Source: Dentipellis sp. KUC8613 (taxonomy: Eukaryota > Basidiomycota > Agaricomycetes > Russulales > Hericiaceae). Taken from it: 64,000 bases of DNA. A program made the position numbers and the translations under genes. How positions within the stretch are numbered: the first letter of the stretch is position 1; the number at the start of each line of letters is the position of its first letter. Under the pieces are notes generated by a model, which was given only the letters and a program-made list of their open reading frames with translations, did no database searches and was not told where the DNA came from. Shown here one piece after another: positions 33,780 to 46,399 of the stretch. Location of the stretch: positions 778,442 through 842,441 of the forward strand of contig NSJX01000010.1 of assembly GCA_002286715.1 (NCBI GenBank), given 5' to 3'.

Positions 33780-35991
33780 TCAAAGCGCAAACACACCCGC
33801 AAAGTACTTCTCAACGCCAGGTGCACCACCCACCAGTGCACCAACCACGCCATCTGGCCGCACAACTGCAACATGTATAGCTCCATATGCCGGGTATGCG
33901 TAGCCCTTCTTATCCTGCAGCACTAAATCTGCGGCCTCCACTGTCTCCGCGGGAGCTGCATCTTGCGACAGAATAACGACGGTGCGGATGCTGCCCGATG
34001 GCAAGCGCGCAAGAGGTGGCAACACCGACGTAATCTCGCCGTCCGTGAAGATAAGCACAGTATGGTGTTCAGGACCAAACACGTCGAATAGCCTGGTCGC
34101 TTTGCCCGTCTTCGTGTTCACCAGTGGTGCATCCGGAGCCCGGTCGCCTGCATGCAACCGTCCTCCTTCCTCAACGATATAAGTGCATGAGGTAAGTGCT
34201 TCTGCTTTGCCCGCATCCTTGGCTTCGAGGTCATCGACAGCGTCGTCTACGACAATGGGGCTCCAGCGGTAGTGCACGCCGAGTTGATTGAGATGCGATG
34301 AGCGTTGCCAGACTGATCCAGTGGCTTCTTCGTCGGCATGCGGAACAGGCGGAAGATTCTTGTTCTGCGGTTCGAAAGTGCGGTTCAGGATGGCGGTCGT
34401 CCGCTGAAGCATCTCCTTGATGACGGGGACACGCTCGGCATCATAGCTGTCGAGGAGGCCTGGTGAATCGAGTCCTTTGCAGGCGAGGGCGAGTTTCCAT
34501 CCTAGGTTGAACTTGTACATGCCATCAGCATAATCAACGCAAAGAATAAGAAAGAGCGCACTGAATCCATGACACTGGAGTTCATGCCCTGGCCACCCGT
34601 CGGACTGTGGACATGGGCCGCATCTGCATGAGGCTGGATAAGTTTAGGAGTGGATGCAATGTAATGAGCGACGAACCTCCGGCCAAGAATACCCTTTTCT
34701 GCCTGAAGCTCTTGGCGACTCGGATGTTGGGGCTAAGGATTGCATATAACTTCAAGTCAATCATCCAAATAGCCATGCGGCCTTGTGTATCACGAACCGG
34801 TAATCTGCGAGAGACTCGAATTCTCCGAGCTTCAGTTCTGGAACCTTTGCTACGTTGTATACGAACTCGCGAAGATAATTGTGGTCATTGAGAGCTCTAT
34901 TGTAGTCGAGATTGGGTCCACTGGTTAAGAGGAAGAATATATTTTCCTTTGCAGAGCGGTCCGTCGCACGGAGCATAACCCTGTTGAAGGCGAAATTGAT
35001 TAGCAAAATTGCTGTCAGAACATGTGCATCGAGGCGAGACGAACATATCGTTAGGAGGGTCGCCGAATTTGTGCCAATGCTGTTTGATAGAGACATCAGT
35101 CAGCAACACATGGATCGGAAGGAAGAAGACGAACCTCATGGTCAATGCCATACGTTGCAACATCTCCGATTAGAGCATGGAGGCTGTCTCGCGTCTCCCC
35201 GAGGAAGGTCAGACCCAAGAGTTTGCGGACCACGCCTAAGAAACCCTAGTCCGAACACAGTCTCAAGAAAGAAGATATGCTGGGACCTACCTTTAGCACC
35301 ATCTGCGCCCACCACATACTTTGCCGTGATCGTATCTTCGAACTCTGCACCGTCCGGCCCTCTTACTACCACACCAGCAGTGACGTAGTCATCATGTTGC
35401 TCGAGCCGCACGAGTTCCGTAGCCAGCTCAACTTCAGGGCCGTACGCCTTCAGGTGATCGCGAAGAACACCACATGCGGCGTCTTGACCCAGAATCCAAA
35501 AGCGACGCTACATGACATATGCAGATGAGCTTTTGCGGTACTCAACGGGTCTGGTACTCACCTCTGGACTGGTCGGCGTCGGCTCTAAGACAGGCATGAT
35601 CGGGTATGTCTTCGTGCTTTTCCCGTCAATCCAGTCTTGGAAGTCCAGGGTAGGAGTACCTCGTTTCTTGATATCGTCTACAACACCAAGAAAGTGGTAG
35701 ACCTCAAGAGTCCGTGCCTACGTTACTACGACTCAGCCCACGTAGAGGTCTTGGCATGACAGATCCGGACACGCACCATGATGCCAGCTCCGCGCTGACC
35801 GACGGGGAATTTAGGCAGCTTCTCAATGATGCGCACGGAAACGCCATTCTTTGCGAGAGTCAGAGCGGCGGCTAGCCCGGTCGGGCCTGAACCAACCTAT
35901 GTATCAGAAAATCGGACGCATTTAGAAGCATGGCAATTGTAGAAGTGAAGACAGGACGTACAACGAGGACGTCGACGTTAGGAAGAGACAT
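33780..35991 (-). CDS. FAD-dependent aromatic-ring hydroxylase (phenol 2-monooxygenase-like)
   Basis: Flavoprotein monooxygenases of the PF01494 type hydroxylate phenolic rings with NAD(P)H and O2. The start at 35991 gives MSLPNVDVLVVGSGPTGLAA with the GxGxxG FAD motif (split by an intron). QRGAGIMARTLEVYHFLG follows. The DG motif is in AKYVVGADGAKG (about 35300). The GD motif is in VFLAG, then DAAHVHSPTGGQGMNSS (about 34600), followed by YKFNLGWKLALACKGL. The C-terminal 33780-34520 part has the thioredoxin-like fold of phenol hydroxylases (GDRAPDAPL, HHTVLIFTDG). Many 45-70 bp introns interrupt the gene and I see no disabling change. Its closeness to the UbiA gene suggests tailoring of a prenylated aromatic compound, which is inference. 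Confidence 0.85.
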
Positions 35992-37321
35992 AGAAAGGAG
36001 GTGCTACTACCGCTGCGCAGAGTCGGACTGGCGTCGATTGCCTCTCTTATATGGACTGCGAGCACTAGTGTGCCCACAGCCGCAGGTGTGCGTGGGTACA
36101 TCCTGTTGGCACTGACTCTGAGAATAGCTCTGCCTTACATTCATCAACTGAAGAAGTGGTGCCGTGGGTACTGACTTTACCTAGGAGATACTGCAGTGGC
36201 GAATATGGGCGTTTGCGCGGACCGGACGGCGCCGGGAAAGGGTCGGCAGTGATAGGGTCTCTGCGAACGCTATTATTTTATCAGAAAGAAGAAGCATTGA
36301 CTTCTTATGAGGCTATCTGTAGATGTCATACCAATGTAAACAGGCCCGCGTAAGCGATTCAGGCCGTGGTTCGTCGTGCTGGATGTCGTACACGTACCCG
36401 CATGTTCTGACTTCCTCGAGCCATCGTTCTACCGAGCGCAACATGGGTGTGAACATATCGTACACGCATTGACGTGTGCCCCCGCGCCGTAGCAGCGCAG
36501 AGGCGCAGTAAGCCGATGGACTTGACAGCGCACGGCGCGCTTTCTCACACGCTTTGCAGGATATCCCGCCGCAATTGATCTGGGAAATGCATCGTTGAAG
36601 TCAGGCTGCGGAAAACCGGGCCCCGATTGAATACTTACTTGAGATAATATGAAGATGAAGATCGACGCAGAGGTAATGATAGCGAACTATATTTCCGCGG
36701 GCGCGGAGAAGAGCAGTCGCACACGAAGGGCAGCTCTGTTGCGAAAGTGCACACCAGCTGGGGGCCGGGAGAAAATGAGAGACCTGTATGAATAATTGGT
36801 TACATATTGTCACTGCATGAGAATTGGAATAAGAGAGCTTGCCTGAATAGCATATCATTCAGATGTATTCTTGTGCCCCCTGCGCTGACGACGCAAAGCG
36901 AGCATGTCCACCGAGAGACTCTTCTAAACTGTTCGTTGAGAACGGCAACTCCATCCGACAAGCTTGCGTCAAGCTCGAAGAGCAGAAAACAGCTGTATGT
37001 CATCAAAATGAAGGGACCACTGAGAAGCTCTCGGAGCCCCCACAGCCACCATATGTAGGAAAAGAAGGACGGGCAGGAGGCGACGAGATGCGCACGCGGT
37101 CCAAGGCTGCCGAAGGCGCGTATGCACGGCGGCCGCCTCCTCCGATACTGTGTTATACCTGTCTCTATAAAATCCTGACGCTGAGTAAGAAAGGCTTCTA
37201 TAGCTGCAGTGACAGAATACACAATACGAGGCAGATACAGGGTATCCCCCACAGAGGGACGCAATGACTTCGTCTAAATACCTTCTTCGCGCTAAACGAC
37301 TTCCCCGCCCGTCGTCGCGAG
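35992..37321. other. 1.3-kb intergenic region
   Basis: It includes the monooxygenase promoter. The remaining short frames have no motifs, and no gene is supported. Confidence 0.4.
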
Positions 37322-38209
37322 TTATATGTAGCTCTGGCTCTTCAGATACTCGGTAATCCTCTTGACAGCCTCCTGCACATCGCACTCGTCGGTCGGAATG
37401 CGCAGCTCCGGCGTCTCGGGCGCCTCGTACGGCGCCGAGATCCCAGTGAACTCTGCTCGGCCGCACGCGTGAGCACTACGCAGGTGAGTGGGAGGGCGGA
37501 AAGTTACCTTTGATCTCGCCCGCCCGCGCCTTTTTGTACAGCCCCTTCGGGTCGCGCTGCTCGACGACGTGCAGCGGCGCGTCGACGAAGACCTCGACGA
37601 AGCCGAGGTTGTCCTTCGCGTGGATCGAGCGCGCGAGCGCGCGGTCCGCGCGGTACGGCGAGATGAACGCGGTGATGGTGATGCAGCATGCGTCCGTGAA
37701 CAGGCGCGACACCTGCGATGCGACGGGTGAGCAAGCGCACAGAGGCTGAGTGCAGAAAGTGGAGCGGAGGGGAGACAGAGGTGGTACCGACTGACCTCGC
37801 CGATGCGCCGGATGTTCTCGTTGCGCGACTTCTCGTCGAACCCGAGGTCCTTGTTCAGCCCGAAGCGCACATTGTCGCCGTCAAGCCGGTACACGAATTT
37901 GTTCAGGTGCAGGAGGTGCTGCTCGAGCGCACATGCGATGGTCGACTGCAGGTAGACGCGTGCCCATGGTGTCAGAATGCAGAACGCAGGATCGGTTTGA
38001 TCAGGGACAGAGGGAGGACAGACCTTGCCGCTTGCGCTGAGCCCGGTCAGCCAGACCGTGACGCCCTTCTGCTTGAGGAACGTCGCGCGCTCGGCGGCGC
38101 TGGCGGAGCCTGCGTCACGACGGTCGAAGGCAAGGTAGAATGAGGCGATGTGTGGATGGTGCGATCATGGTGATTACGCACCTTCGTGGAAGGTGATGTT
38201 CGTGGCCAT
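37322..38209 (-). CDS. MET14: Adenylylsulfate (APS) kinase
   Basis: Phosphorylates adenylylsulfate to PAPS with ATP in sulfate assimilation (cytosol). Five exons (38209-38182, 38109-38024, 37945-37796, 37712-37508, 37452-37322) give 199 aa, the usual length. The N-terminus [10 protein letters not shown] is typical of fungal APS kinases. The P-loop GLSASGKS spans the exon 2/3 junction. [15 protein letters not shown], then [18 protein letters not shown], then ISPYRADR are the substrate and nucleotide-binding segments, followed by [36 protein letters not shown] and a C-terminal KRITEYLKS. All key motifs are present. Exons are GC-richer than the flanks, as expected for a highly expressed gene. 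Confidence 0.95.
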
Positions 38210-39421
38210 GCTTCGTTTAGAATTTTACACCGATTTGGTACGGCTAAGTACTGTTATCGCTACTCTGAAAGGGTGTCGCTATGCTTGTGGTGTGTGTGGG
38301 GGCAACGGGGGTTGCGGGTCTGCGACATCGAGCTCGAGGAGGACGGCGGTCGGAAGATGCCATGAGGCGATTCGACATGTTTGCGTGATGAATGTGTTCG
38401 CTGCAGCGTCGCCGCTGGCTGCCAGCGAGCCTTCAACAAATTAATATTATTGACAGCAGCGCTCGGGAAATTTCCCCACATGATCAGTCAAATGAACCGT
38501 GCGGGGCACGTCGACGTCAAACTCAATACACTCAAATCATTCGAACGAAGATACAGCAGCGATGCATACAGCATGCAGCCTGCGCACCAAACCACTGAGA
38601 CAGCACGCCCGCGGCAGACCCCGGCGTCCAGCTCGCTCTGGATCTGCGCACCGAGCTAAACGCACGTCTAGACGGCACTCTATATGTTATAGCTAATTAT
38701 CGGGTGATCGGAGACGGGCAATGGGCCGCAGGTCATTGGGCCGCAATAATTGAGCGCACCCCATGACTCGGGTTGGCGATGAATTCTTAGGATTCTTGGC
38801 CTCGAGGAACTAAAAGGACGCGTATACGGAAGCGCATGCAATTGCAATTGCAATTGCGATCTCACCTGGCCCAGGGCGCAGCACGAGTGACGAGTCTGAG
38901 CACCTGCGTGATCCATGTATCTATCCTACGTATCATCTTCCCACACCTCCTCGGTTGAGAAGAGCTCGCGACAGATAAAGCATGATATTCAAAAAAGGTA
39001 GTGTTGATGTACAGTGACAGTGTATATGCTGGCTGGCGATTATGTGGCCCGGAAGGAGAGACAGACGTGTAGGTGTATAGAAGATGGTACAGAGTGACAT
39101 GAAGCAGGCAGCGGATCCGGACAATCAAGCAAAGCGGAATATAGAGAAGGAAAGGGACGGAAACTGAAGAGAGGCGTAGGCGTGAGGCGCATCTGCGCGC
39201 TTGATTTTACGTGCGGCGAAGTCGATAATGATAGTGGGGGGCGGGGTGGATGTGTCGGCATGAGAGAAGAGGGGGTGCCGCGAGCGGGGGGCGCAATCGT
39301 AGAGGCTAAGAGAATGAATGAGAAGCAGAGATTGATACGGCGGAATGACGAATTCGGGGCCTGGCTGAGGCGGGGGGAAGTCTAGGTCTATCGGGCTGCA
39401 TATGCGCGCGCAACATGCAGC
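38210..39421. other. 1.2-kb intergenic region
   Basis: It includes the APS kinase promoter. A small (CAATTG)-type hexamer repeat sits near 38839-38856. No gene is supported. Confidence 0.45.
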
Positions 39422-41534
39422 CTATGGGACAGTCGCGCGCTCTGACTCGGCGGGCGAGATAACAGCCACAAGAACTGAGATGTCTGGTAAAGGAAGCCGG
39501 CCGACGTCAGGACTGCAGCGGTATTGGAAATCAGATGCAAGACGCACCATCGGCCTTGCCGCCGCGGAACACGCGCCCCTCCTCACGTGCGCGCCTTGCG
39601 AAGGGAATTTCATCGTCACGCCGCCCGCGGCCCTCTGCGACACGGCGCGCACGCGAGCAGAGCGCCTCGCTGAGCATGCCCGCGAGCGTGCGGCGCCCGA
39701 GGAGGCCGCCGCTCGGTGCCCAGGCGTCTGTGGAGGCTGGGGAGGGCGAGCGGGAGGCGCCGAGGAAGCCTCGACGGAAGCGGGAAACCTCGTCTAGGAC
39801 GTCTTCGTCCCAGAGGTTGTCGCTGAGCCCGTCCGAGGCGAGGATGAGGATATCATCTGCACGGACGGGGACCGTCAGGATCTGTGCGGTCGAAGGTGGC
39901 GTACGGGTGCTCGGGCCCAGTTGTAGTGGGGTGTTGAACTACGGTAGAGATAAGCTTCACGGTCGCGGGAGAAATTTGATAGCGTCTACTTACGGCCCAC
40001 CACATCTCGTCACTCCGCCAGACAATTTCATCGCCTCGTACGAGCATACCCATACAGTCACCCAGATGCGCAATGCGGATGACGGCATCGCAGTCTTCTA
40101 TTCGCGAGTCACCCGCCATGTTGGGTGTTGGTGCAGGTGCCGGAGTGGGCGATGGCGATGAAAAAGGCACTGCTGGAGGCGAAGGACCAGCGTGGTCAAG
40201 TACGGCAAGGAGGGCGGTCGACGACCCTGCCATTAATGGCACGGGCTCCGGGGAGGGAGAAGGGGTGCTTGTATGCGTGGTCGAAGACGACCGCGATGCG
40301 TTTGACGACGCTGATGGCGAAGGCGAGGGCACAACATGTGCCTTGAGGGCGCGCTCGTACGCTCGCTCGAGAATGAGAAGGATGTCGAGACCCTCCTCGA
40401 GGTCGTCGTACTCGGCATCATCGCATTCATCGGCTTCTTCCGCCACGGAATCCAGGGAAACCGGATGCGATGCCGGCGATGCCGGCGGTTGAAAAGGAAC
40501 ATAGGACGAGGACGGGTGGAATGTGAAGGTGGTTGGGGGATACGGCGGTACGGAGGGTGTGGGAGCAGACGCATTGAAAGAGGCCGCAGTTGACGATGCG
40601 ACTTCAGCCGAGCAAAAATGCATCAGTCGGCGCGCAAAGAGCGCTGAAGGCGAGGGATCCATGGGTCCCGTGAGCGATGATTCTGGGCAGAAGAATGGAC
40701 ATGAGGACGAAGAACTAGAAACGCGGGGATGGACGGAGACTTACTGCATCGGGACCAACCGCCTACGCCGTCCGCTACGCCCATGGCGTTCTCCCGCACG
40801 AAGTAGGCGTCCTCGCCGACCTGGACGGCAAGGTCCAATCCATCCATAACTCGTGAGCCTGAATTGACGTTGCCGTTATTCACGCTCCAAAGAGGACTGC
40901 TGCTCGTCCCCGCGCGCGCACCGCGTTTCGGGATACCGTAAGCGCCAACGTCAAAGTGGTACTTTGGGCGGTGTTTGTGCGGTCCTGGGCGAACGGCTTG
41001 TGCGGCGAGTTCAGCCTCCGAGTCAGGAGCGGATGTAGAAGCCGAAGGAGGAGAAAAGGGGGTGTATGGGAAAAAAGGGGGATTGTGAGTGCTTGGAGGC
41101 AGAGAATGGTGAGGGGGCGTGGAATGCGACGATGGCGACGTCGAAGTGAGCGCGAGCGAAGAGGGCGGTGCGCCGTTGCCACCATTGTTTCCGTTGCCGC
41201 CGTTCGAGGAATGCGAAGAGTGCGACGATTGGGACGATGGGGGATGGGTGGGCGAGTCCGGGGGGTTCGGAGCTTCGAGTTCGGACTTTGCGTGCGGCGG
41301 GAGTCGAGAGGGCGTCAGTGGGCTGTGTCCATGGTTGTTCGGCTTTCCTGGGGGCGGAGGGGTGTCGAAAAAGCCCAAGGAATTGAGCGACGAGGGTGGT
41401 GCGGTATAGAGCGAGCGACCCGAGGAGGAAGAGAGCGAGTTGGAGCGCGTGCGAGACGTCGCGCCAGGGGGTGCTCGAGGAAGGACAGTATAAAGACGTT
41501 TCGGAAACGCCTTGATAGGGCCCGGGGGCGACAT
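39422..41534 (-). CDS. PP2C-type protein phosphatase, PTC7-like
   Basis: Metal-dependent Ser/Thr phosphatase of the PPM family; PTC7 members act on mitochondrial targets. The protein starts MSPPGPIKAFPKRLYTVL, which could be a mitochondrial presequence. A Ser/Pro/His-rich linker of about 150 residues follows. The catalytic domain opens at YHFDVGAYGIPKRG and GEDAYFVRENAMGVADGVGG (metal-binding Asp and DGxGG), then SALFARRLMHFCSAEV. Another low-complexity Ser/Pro insertion lies between this point and the AVIRIAHLGDCMGMLVRGDE motif. ADDILILASDGLSDNLWDED and a last exon ISVLVAVISPAE close the fold. Introns fall after GGWSRC (about 40.74 kb), after DEMWWA (about 39.99 kb) and before ISVLVAV (about 39.48-39.54 kb). 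The internal insertion makes it longer than yeast PTC7. Confidence 0.87.
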
Positions 41535-41794
41535 TGTCGACTTTGAGGAAAGTCGAGTTGTCGGAGGAGGATGTTGCGGGGGGAAGAGAGATGCGGGGAA
41601 AACGAAAGCGAGGACTGAAGCGGGTCAGGCTAATCCAGGCCCTGTCCCTCCGGCCTCTTCCGTCATCGGCCCGCCCCGCCACGTGGGGTTAGGGTCTCCT
41701 CGTCACTCTCGATTCACGCCTCGCTATCCATCCCACCAGACACCCATTGCTGCAGTAGTCCCAATGGCATACACACAGCTCGAACACAACGTCC
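41535..41794. promoter_or_regulatory. Bidirectional promoter region
   Basis: A 260-bp gap between the divergent starts of the phosphatase (41534, minus) and the FAD oxidoreductase (41795, plus). It probably serves both genes. No single motif stands out. Confidence 0.4.
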
Positions 41795-44104
41795 ATGTCG
41801 CTGCCCACCGCAAAACGCGTCGCCATCGTCGGCTGCGGCGCCTCAGGCATGTCCGCCGCCTACGCGCTTTCAAAGCACCCCGATAGGTTCGCAGTCACCG
41901 TCTTTGAGAAGGAATCTGTGCCAGGCGGCATGGCCACCAGCATGAATATCGACGAGAGCAAATATGGCGCACCCTATATCAACGACGGGGTACAGGGCTG
42001 CTCGCCTGCCTTTGCCAACACCCTCCGAATGTTCTCCGAGCTGGGCTTCGAGCCCAGTGAGGTTGGCATGCAGTCGGTGCCATTTCATCTCGGCGACTGT
42101 GCCATGCGTGCTGACTCTGCGCAGGATTAGCTTCGGCAAAGGCCCGGACTTCTGGTCCAATGTCTTTCCCTCGCCCCTCACTGCCCACTTCAGCGCCGAC
42201 ATCCGCAAGTTCGGCCGCGCTCTGTCCACGATCAAGGCCCTCGAGGTGCCGTTCGCGCTTTTGCCTGTGCATTCAATGTTATCGCTCTTTCGATTCTCCA
42301 AGGGCTTTGGCGAGAAGATGGTCTATCCGCTCGTCGCGCTTTTCTTTGGCACGGGCAACCAGACGCCCTACGTCTCCTGCGCAATATTGGTACGCATATA
42401 TGCGCCCCCGCCGACTATCGACGCGCTCTGACGCGCCTCATAGGAGCGTGTGTTCAAAGATCCGAGCATGCGGCTGTTCGACTACAATGATAAGTCACTC
42501 CTCGCGAGCATCCCCAAGATGTATGCGTTCCCCAAGGTATGTACCCACTTGATGGTAATGTAAAAAATATACGCATATACTCGAATTATTTGCAGCTGCG
42601 GGACGTTTACACCGCCTGGCAGCACAAGACTGCCTCCACCGATGGCGTCACCTTCAAACTCGGCCACGAAGTGACGCGCATCCTGCACCGCGATGCGCAC
42701 GGCGTGGTTGTAGAGTATCGCGCCCCTGCTGCCCCCGGCGCGGAGCCCGCCAATCCGGGAGATAGCACCAACACGCTGACGGAGCACTTTGACGAGCTCA
42801 TCCTCGCCGTCGACGCGGATACTGCGCTCAAGCTCCTCGACGGGGCGTCTAAAGACGTAAAGGCTGCAGGCGCTTCGTTCATGGAACGCCATGTACTAGG
42901 CAGTGTCAAGTATCTCTGGGATGTGACCGTTACGCATGCCGATTTCGACTATATGCGCAAGGTAACTGTCTATTTATTACAACGCGCTGACCCGACACTC
43001 ACCCTATCTGCGCAGTACTACGAGACTGAATTCAGGGAGGACCTGGCAGTCGATCCCGCAGAACTCGAAAAGGGAAAGGGAAAAGGAAAAGGCAAGGAGA
43101 AGCAGAAACCAAAGGACGAATCCCAAGCTGAGAATGGGAACGCAGGTGAAAGTGCAGGCGGCGACGGGCCGGACGACCCGCTCGCCTTTGCCCGCGCGAA
43201 CTTCCGCCCGCTGTACTACACGATGCAGTACCCGGAGAACCGCGCGAAGCTCGAGATGTCCTTCGACCTCACGCACTACCAGCCGCAGTTCCGCGGCGAG
43301 CGCGCCGCGGGGCCGGCCAAGGAGCCCGATTCGCTGCCGCTGGGAACGGCGCGTGGTGAAGGCGAAAACGCGGAGGCGGGCACGGGCGCCGGCGCGGAGG
43401 ATAAGGTCGTGCGGGAGGCGCAGGATCCGGCGTCAGGCAGTGCGGGCGAGGAGGCGCGGACTGGGCAGGACGAGCATGGCAAGCCGGAGCCGCCGTTCGA
43501 GCAGCATGTCTTTCAGACGATCTTTTTGGATAGGGATGGCAGCAGTGAGCTTTGGACGAAAGGTAGCGTGAATCTTATTCCAGTGCTTGGCCGCGCTGAC
43601 ATAGTCATCAACGCAGGCAAGATCGACAATGAAAAGATCATTGCGGAGCGCTGGTGGAAGCAGCAGAGCCATCGCTGGCAGCACTATGCGCGGTGCGTGC
43701 CGTGGATGATGTTCATTAACGGCAAGAAGCACACGCAGTAAGTCGTGCTTTTCGTTTGCCACAGTCGCCGTGCTGATTCAGGCTGCGTAGGTTCGCGGGG
43801 GCATGGTCCGGTAAGTTCTAATCGCGTGTGGCCTTGCGTGCATAGTGCTAATCGCCTCGCATACGCAGTGCTCAACATGCACGAGCTCGCCGTCACGTCC
43901 GGGTTCGCCGCGGCTTATCGCCTCGGTGCCGAGTACCCCTTCAAGGGTGACGAGGAGTGCGAACGCCTCTTTAGGCTGTACCTCGCCCTCAGTCACGGAA
44001 CGCGCATGGTGGGTCCCATTGAAATGCTTCGCGACGGTGGCCACGAACTGATTGTTGCTGTCAACGCGTAGCGTAAGGAGGATCGCAAAGGTGTCTTCGC
44101 TTGA
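41795..44104 (+). CDS. FAD/NAD(P)-binding amine-oxidase-like protein
   Basis: A Rossmann flavoprotein. The N-terminus MSLPTAKRVAIVGCGASG contains the GxGxxG dinucleotide motif, followed by FEKESVPGGMATS and NDGVQGCSPAFANTLRMF. The gene has eight or more exons: exon 1 ends near 42072, exon 2 starts at 42124, and the last exon begins near 44072 and ends at 44104 with RKEDRKGVFA. Conserved parts include SFGKGPDFWSNVFP, LRDVYTAWQHK, ELILAVDADTALKLL and a C-terminal VLNMHELAVTSGFAAAYRLG. Two insertions stand out: a Lys/Gly run (KGKGKGKGKEKQKPK) near 43065 and an acidic Gly/Ala/Glu stretch near 43330-43490. The family is widespread in fungi and its substrate is unknown. Confidence 0.85.
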
Positions 44105-44908
44105 CAGGTATGGGTGATCGGTCGAAGATGTCTCTTGCACGCGTATATTCGTATCGTTATCCCTGTTTATCGGATTCAACCCCTTCTTTATTCTACTGGA
44201 CACATAATAACAAACTTGTAGCCGTAATATTGTCGTATCCGGCTCGTTCTTGGTAGCCTGTCGTGCAATCCCGCACCAATCGAATTGTGTTCATTTTCAC
44301 ACCCTAGAAAATTTGCTGCTCGGATCATATCAGGAAGCTTCCCATGGGATGCGCGACCCAGAAGCGGCTCGCGATGATCACACGCACCTGCGTCGTCTTG
44401 ATGCGAACCGCGGCGGCCTGCACAATGGGGAGCCTGCAATAGGCAATAGATAATTTTAAATAAGCCACGGGGGTATCGGGGTTGCGGGTTGCGGGGCAGT
44501 GCAGGGAGGGAGGGGTATATGCAACGCGTCGACGTGTACTCGTACAGTATACATCCGGTACAGGGATACGGAAGCTATGCGATACGACGATGGTATAAAC
44601 ATAGCTACGACGCGGGTTGGCACGGGGATAAAGACAGTGGGGGGTAGCCGTAACAGATAGCATTGTTGGAAACCACAACAGATGACCAGGCAAAGACAGT
44701 AAGAATTCACACAACGACAAAGCTACGAAGCCCAAGGGAAAGAAAACGCCAGGTCAAAGACGGTGGGGCAAAGGACGGACGGGCGGGAGCTGCAACGCAA
44801 ACACGAACAAGAGACGGGCGGCGATTTGCCGGGAGAAGAATTCACAAGTGCTGCAAGGGGGGACGGAGGGGCGCTGATCTTGATCCTGGACGCGTGATCG
44901 GGTCGGAC
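44105..44908. other. Intergenic between convergent genes
   Basis: 3' regions of two converging genes. No coding frame with motifs is seen. Confidence 0.5.
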
Positions 44909-45689
44909 TTAGAGGAGGATCCCCGCGAGCGAGGCGACGCTGCATGCGCCGAGCGCGAAGAATAGCCCGCGGGTGTCGCTCAGCATCAGCCGCGAGGCAC
45001 CGCTCTCGGGAACGGGTGCGGGCGAGGTGCTGTGTGGGGCAGAGGACGAGGAGCCGGTGCCGCTGGCCGACGACGAGGCCGACGAAGTCGCTGTGTTGTT
45101 GGCAGGGGGAGCTGCACACGACAGGTTAGAGAATAAGAAGGGGAAGACGGGGTAGGACGCACTGCCGGGGGCCTTCACGTCGAAGTTGGTGCTGTTCGCG
45201 AGGATTTGCGACTGGTTGCCTGCGCTGACGAACACGACCTGGTAGTTGGAACCGGGGCGAAGCGTGACGTTTGTGACCGTAAAAGTCTGCGAGAACAGTG
45301 AACGTGAGTAAGGGGAGAGGAAAAGAGAAGAGGGTAGCGGCACACCTGGTCGGACACGTTCACGAACTGGGCGATGGAAAACGCGCCGTTGAGCGTCGTG
45401 TTGGCAGTGTTGGTGACGATAATGTCCACCGGGTTGGGGTCACCCTGAGCAAAGGTCCAGCTGATTGTGTTGCTAGCATTTTGAACCCTGCGCAGACGTT
45501 GTGATTGAGAGGGAATTGGGTCACTGAGATTCGCAACACGTACCAATACAAGTCTGATGAAGGACCCGTAACGGAGATGGTGGCTGCGACGTGGAGCTCA
45601 TCAGCAACGCCAGAAACAGCCCAGACGAAGCTGCACATACCAAGAGCGAGTGCCGGGAAGAGCGACAGCGAGAAGAGGGAGAGACGCAT
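44909..45689 (-). CDS. GPI-anchored Ser/Thr-rich cell-wall protein
   Basis: The start MRLSLFSLSLFPALALGMCS is a secretion signal. Exon 1 ends near 45542 (DLYWY). Exon 2 (VQNASNTISWTFAQGDPNPV to FVNVSDQ) and exon 3 (TFTVTNVTLRPGSNYQVVFV to FDVKAPGS) form one Ig-like/Kre9-type beta domain with several Asn-x-Ser/Thr sites. The last exon is a Ser/Thr/Ala linker (NNTATSSASSSASGTG) ending in a hydrophobic tail (FFALGACSVASLAGILL), a GPI-attachment signal. About 200 aa. It matches the fungal Ser-Thr-rich GPI-anchored membrane protein family and should sit at the plasma membrane or wall. Confidence 0.82.
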
Positions 45690-46056
45690 ATTGAAAGGAG
45701 GGTACGACGCCTTGAGCAGCAAGCAATTGAGTTAAGACTCGATTTGACCGAGATCGGGCATAGCAAACATGATTCAAACTCCGCCAGGGAAGTGCCGAAT
45801 ATGGAGGGCCTCACCATGAAGGGTCTGGCTGGGCAAAAAGATACCCTGGGACAAGGGGCAGCAGAATAAACTTTCTCCAACACAGCACTGGTGGAGAAGG
45901 GTAGGGGGTCTGGCAAGATAGTCATCAATTAAAAAATTGTCTACACCCCTTCAGGCAGCTTAGAATGTCTATTGACAGGGAATGGACCTGGCTATGACTG
46001 GGAAATGGGTTGGGACCATCTGTTGGGTCTTGGGCATGGGGGATGGCAAGAGTCAA
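45690..46056. other. Boundary between the conserved gene core and the repeat region
   Basis: It contains the promoter of the GPI protein. Base composition shifts to AT-rich at the right end, where the first element terminus appears. No gene is supported. Confidence 0.5.
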
Positions 46057-46098
46057 CTAGTGAGGAGTGGGCCGGCAAGTGGCAGGTTCTGATTCATC
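46057..46098 (-). mobile_element. 3' terminus of a Helitron/Helentron-like element (copy a)
   Basis: Read on the minus strand: GATGAATCAGAA, then a hairpin whose arms are GCCA and GGC plus G (one wobble-type mismatch), then about ten bases and CTAG, with a host T after it. The same terminus occurs at 49453, 51925, 55554 and, in opposite orientation, at 61032. The matching 5' end is not found nearer than 54893. Confidence 0.65.
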
Positions 46099-46399
46099 TT
46101 TGAGGGTGTGTAGGTCTTGACTTCAATTTATTACATTATCATCCAATTCTTGTTATGATTTTGCATCATCTTTTGTTCTTTTCTTGATGTATGACTTCTA
46201 AAAGTGAGATGATTATACATCTTATAAATGAAATTATATTATAAAGCAGTTTATAGATCAGATGATCTTAATAGGCTGGTTAGGAAGATACCAATCTTGA
46301 TAGTTCTATGATTGCTATAGAAGGTCCCCTTCTATGTATATAGACTATCTTCAAAGGTACCTTACTATCATCACTATTCCTCCTCACAGTTCACACATT

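Noticed and set aside
36863..37267. A 134-codon plus frame between the hydroxylase and APS kinase genes
   Set aside because: No recognisable motif, overlapped by an equally long minus frame, no splice or promoter support.
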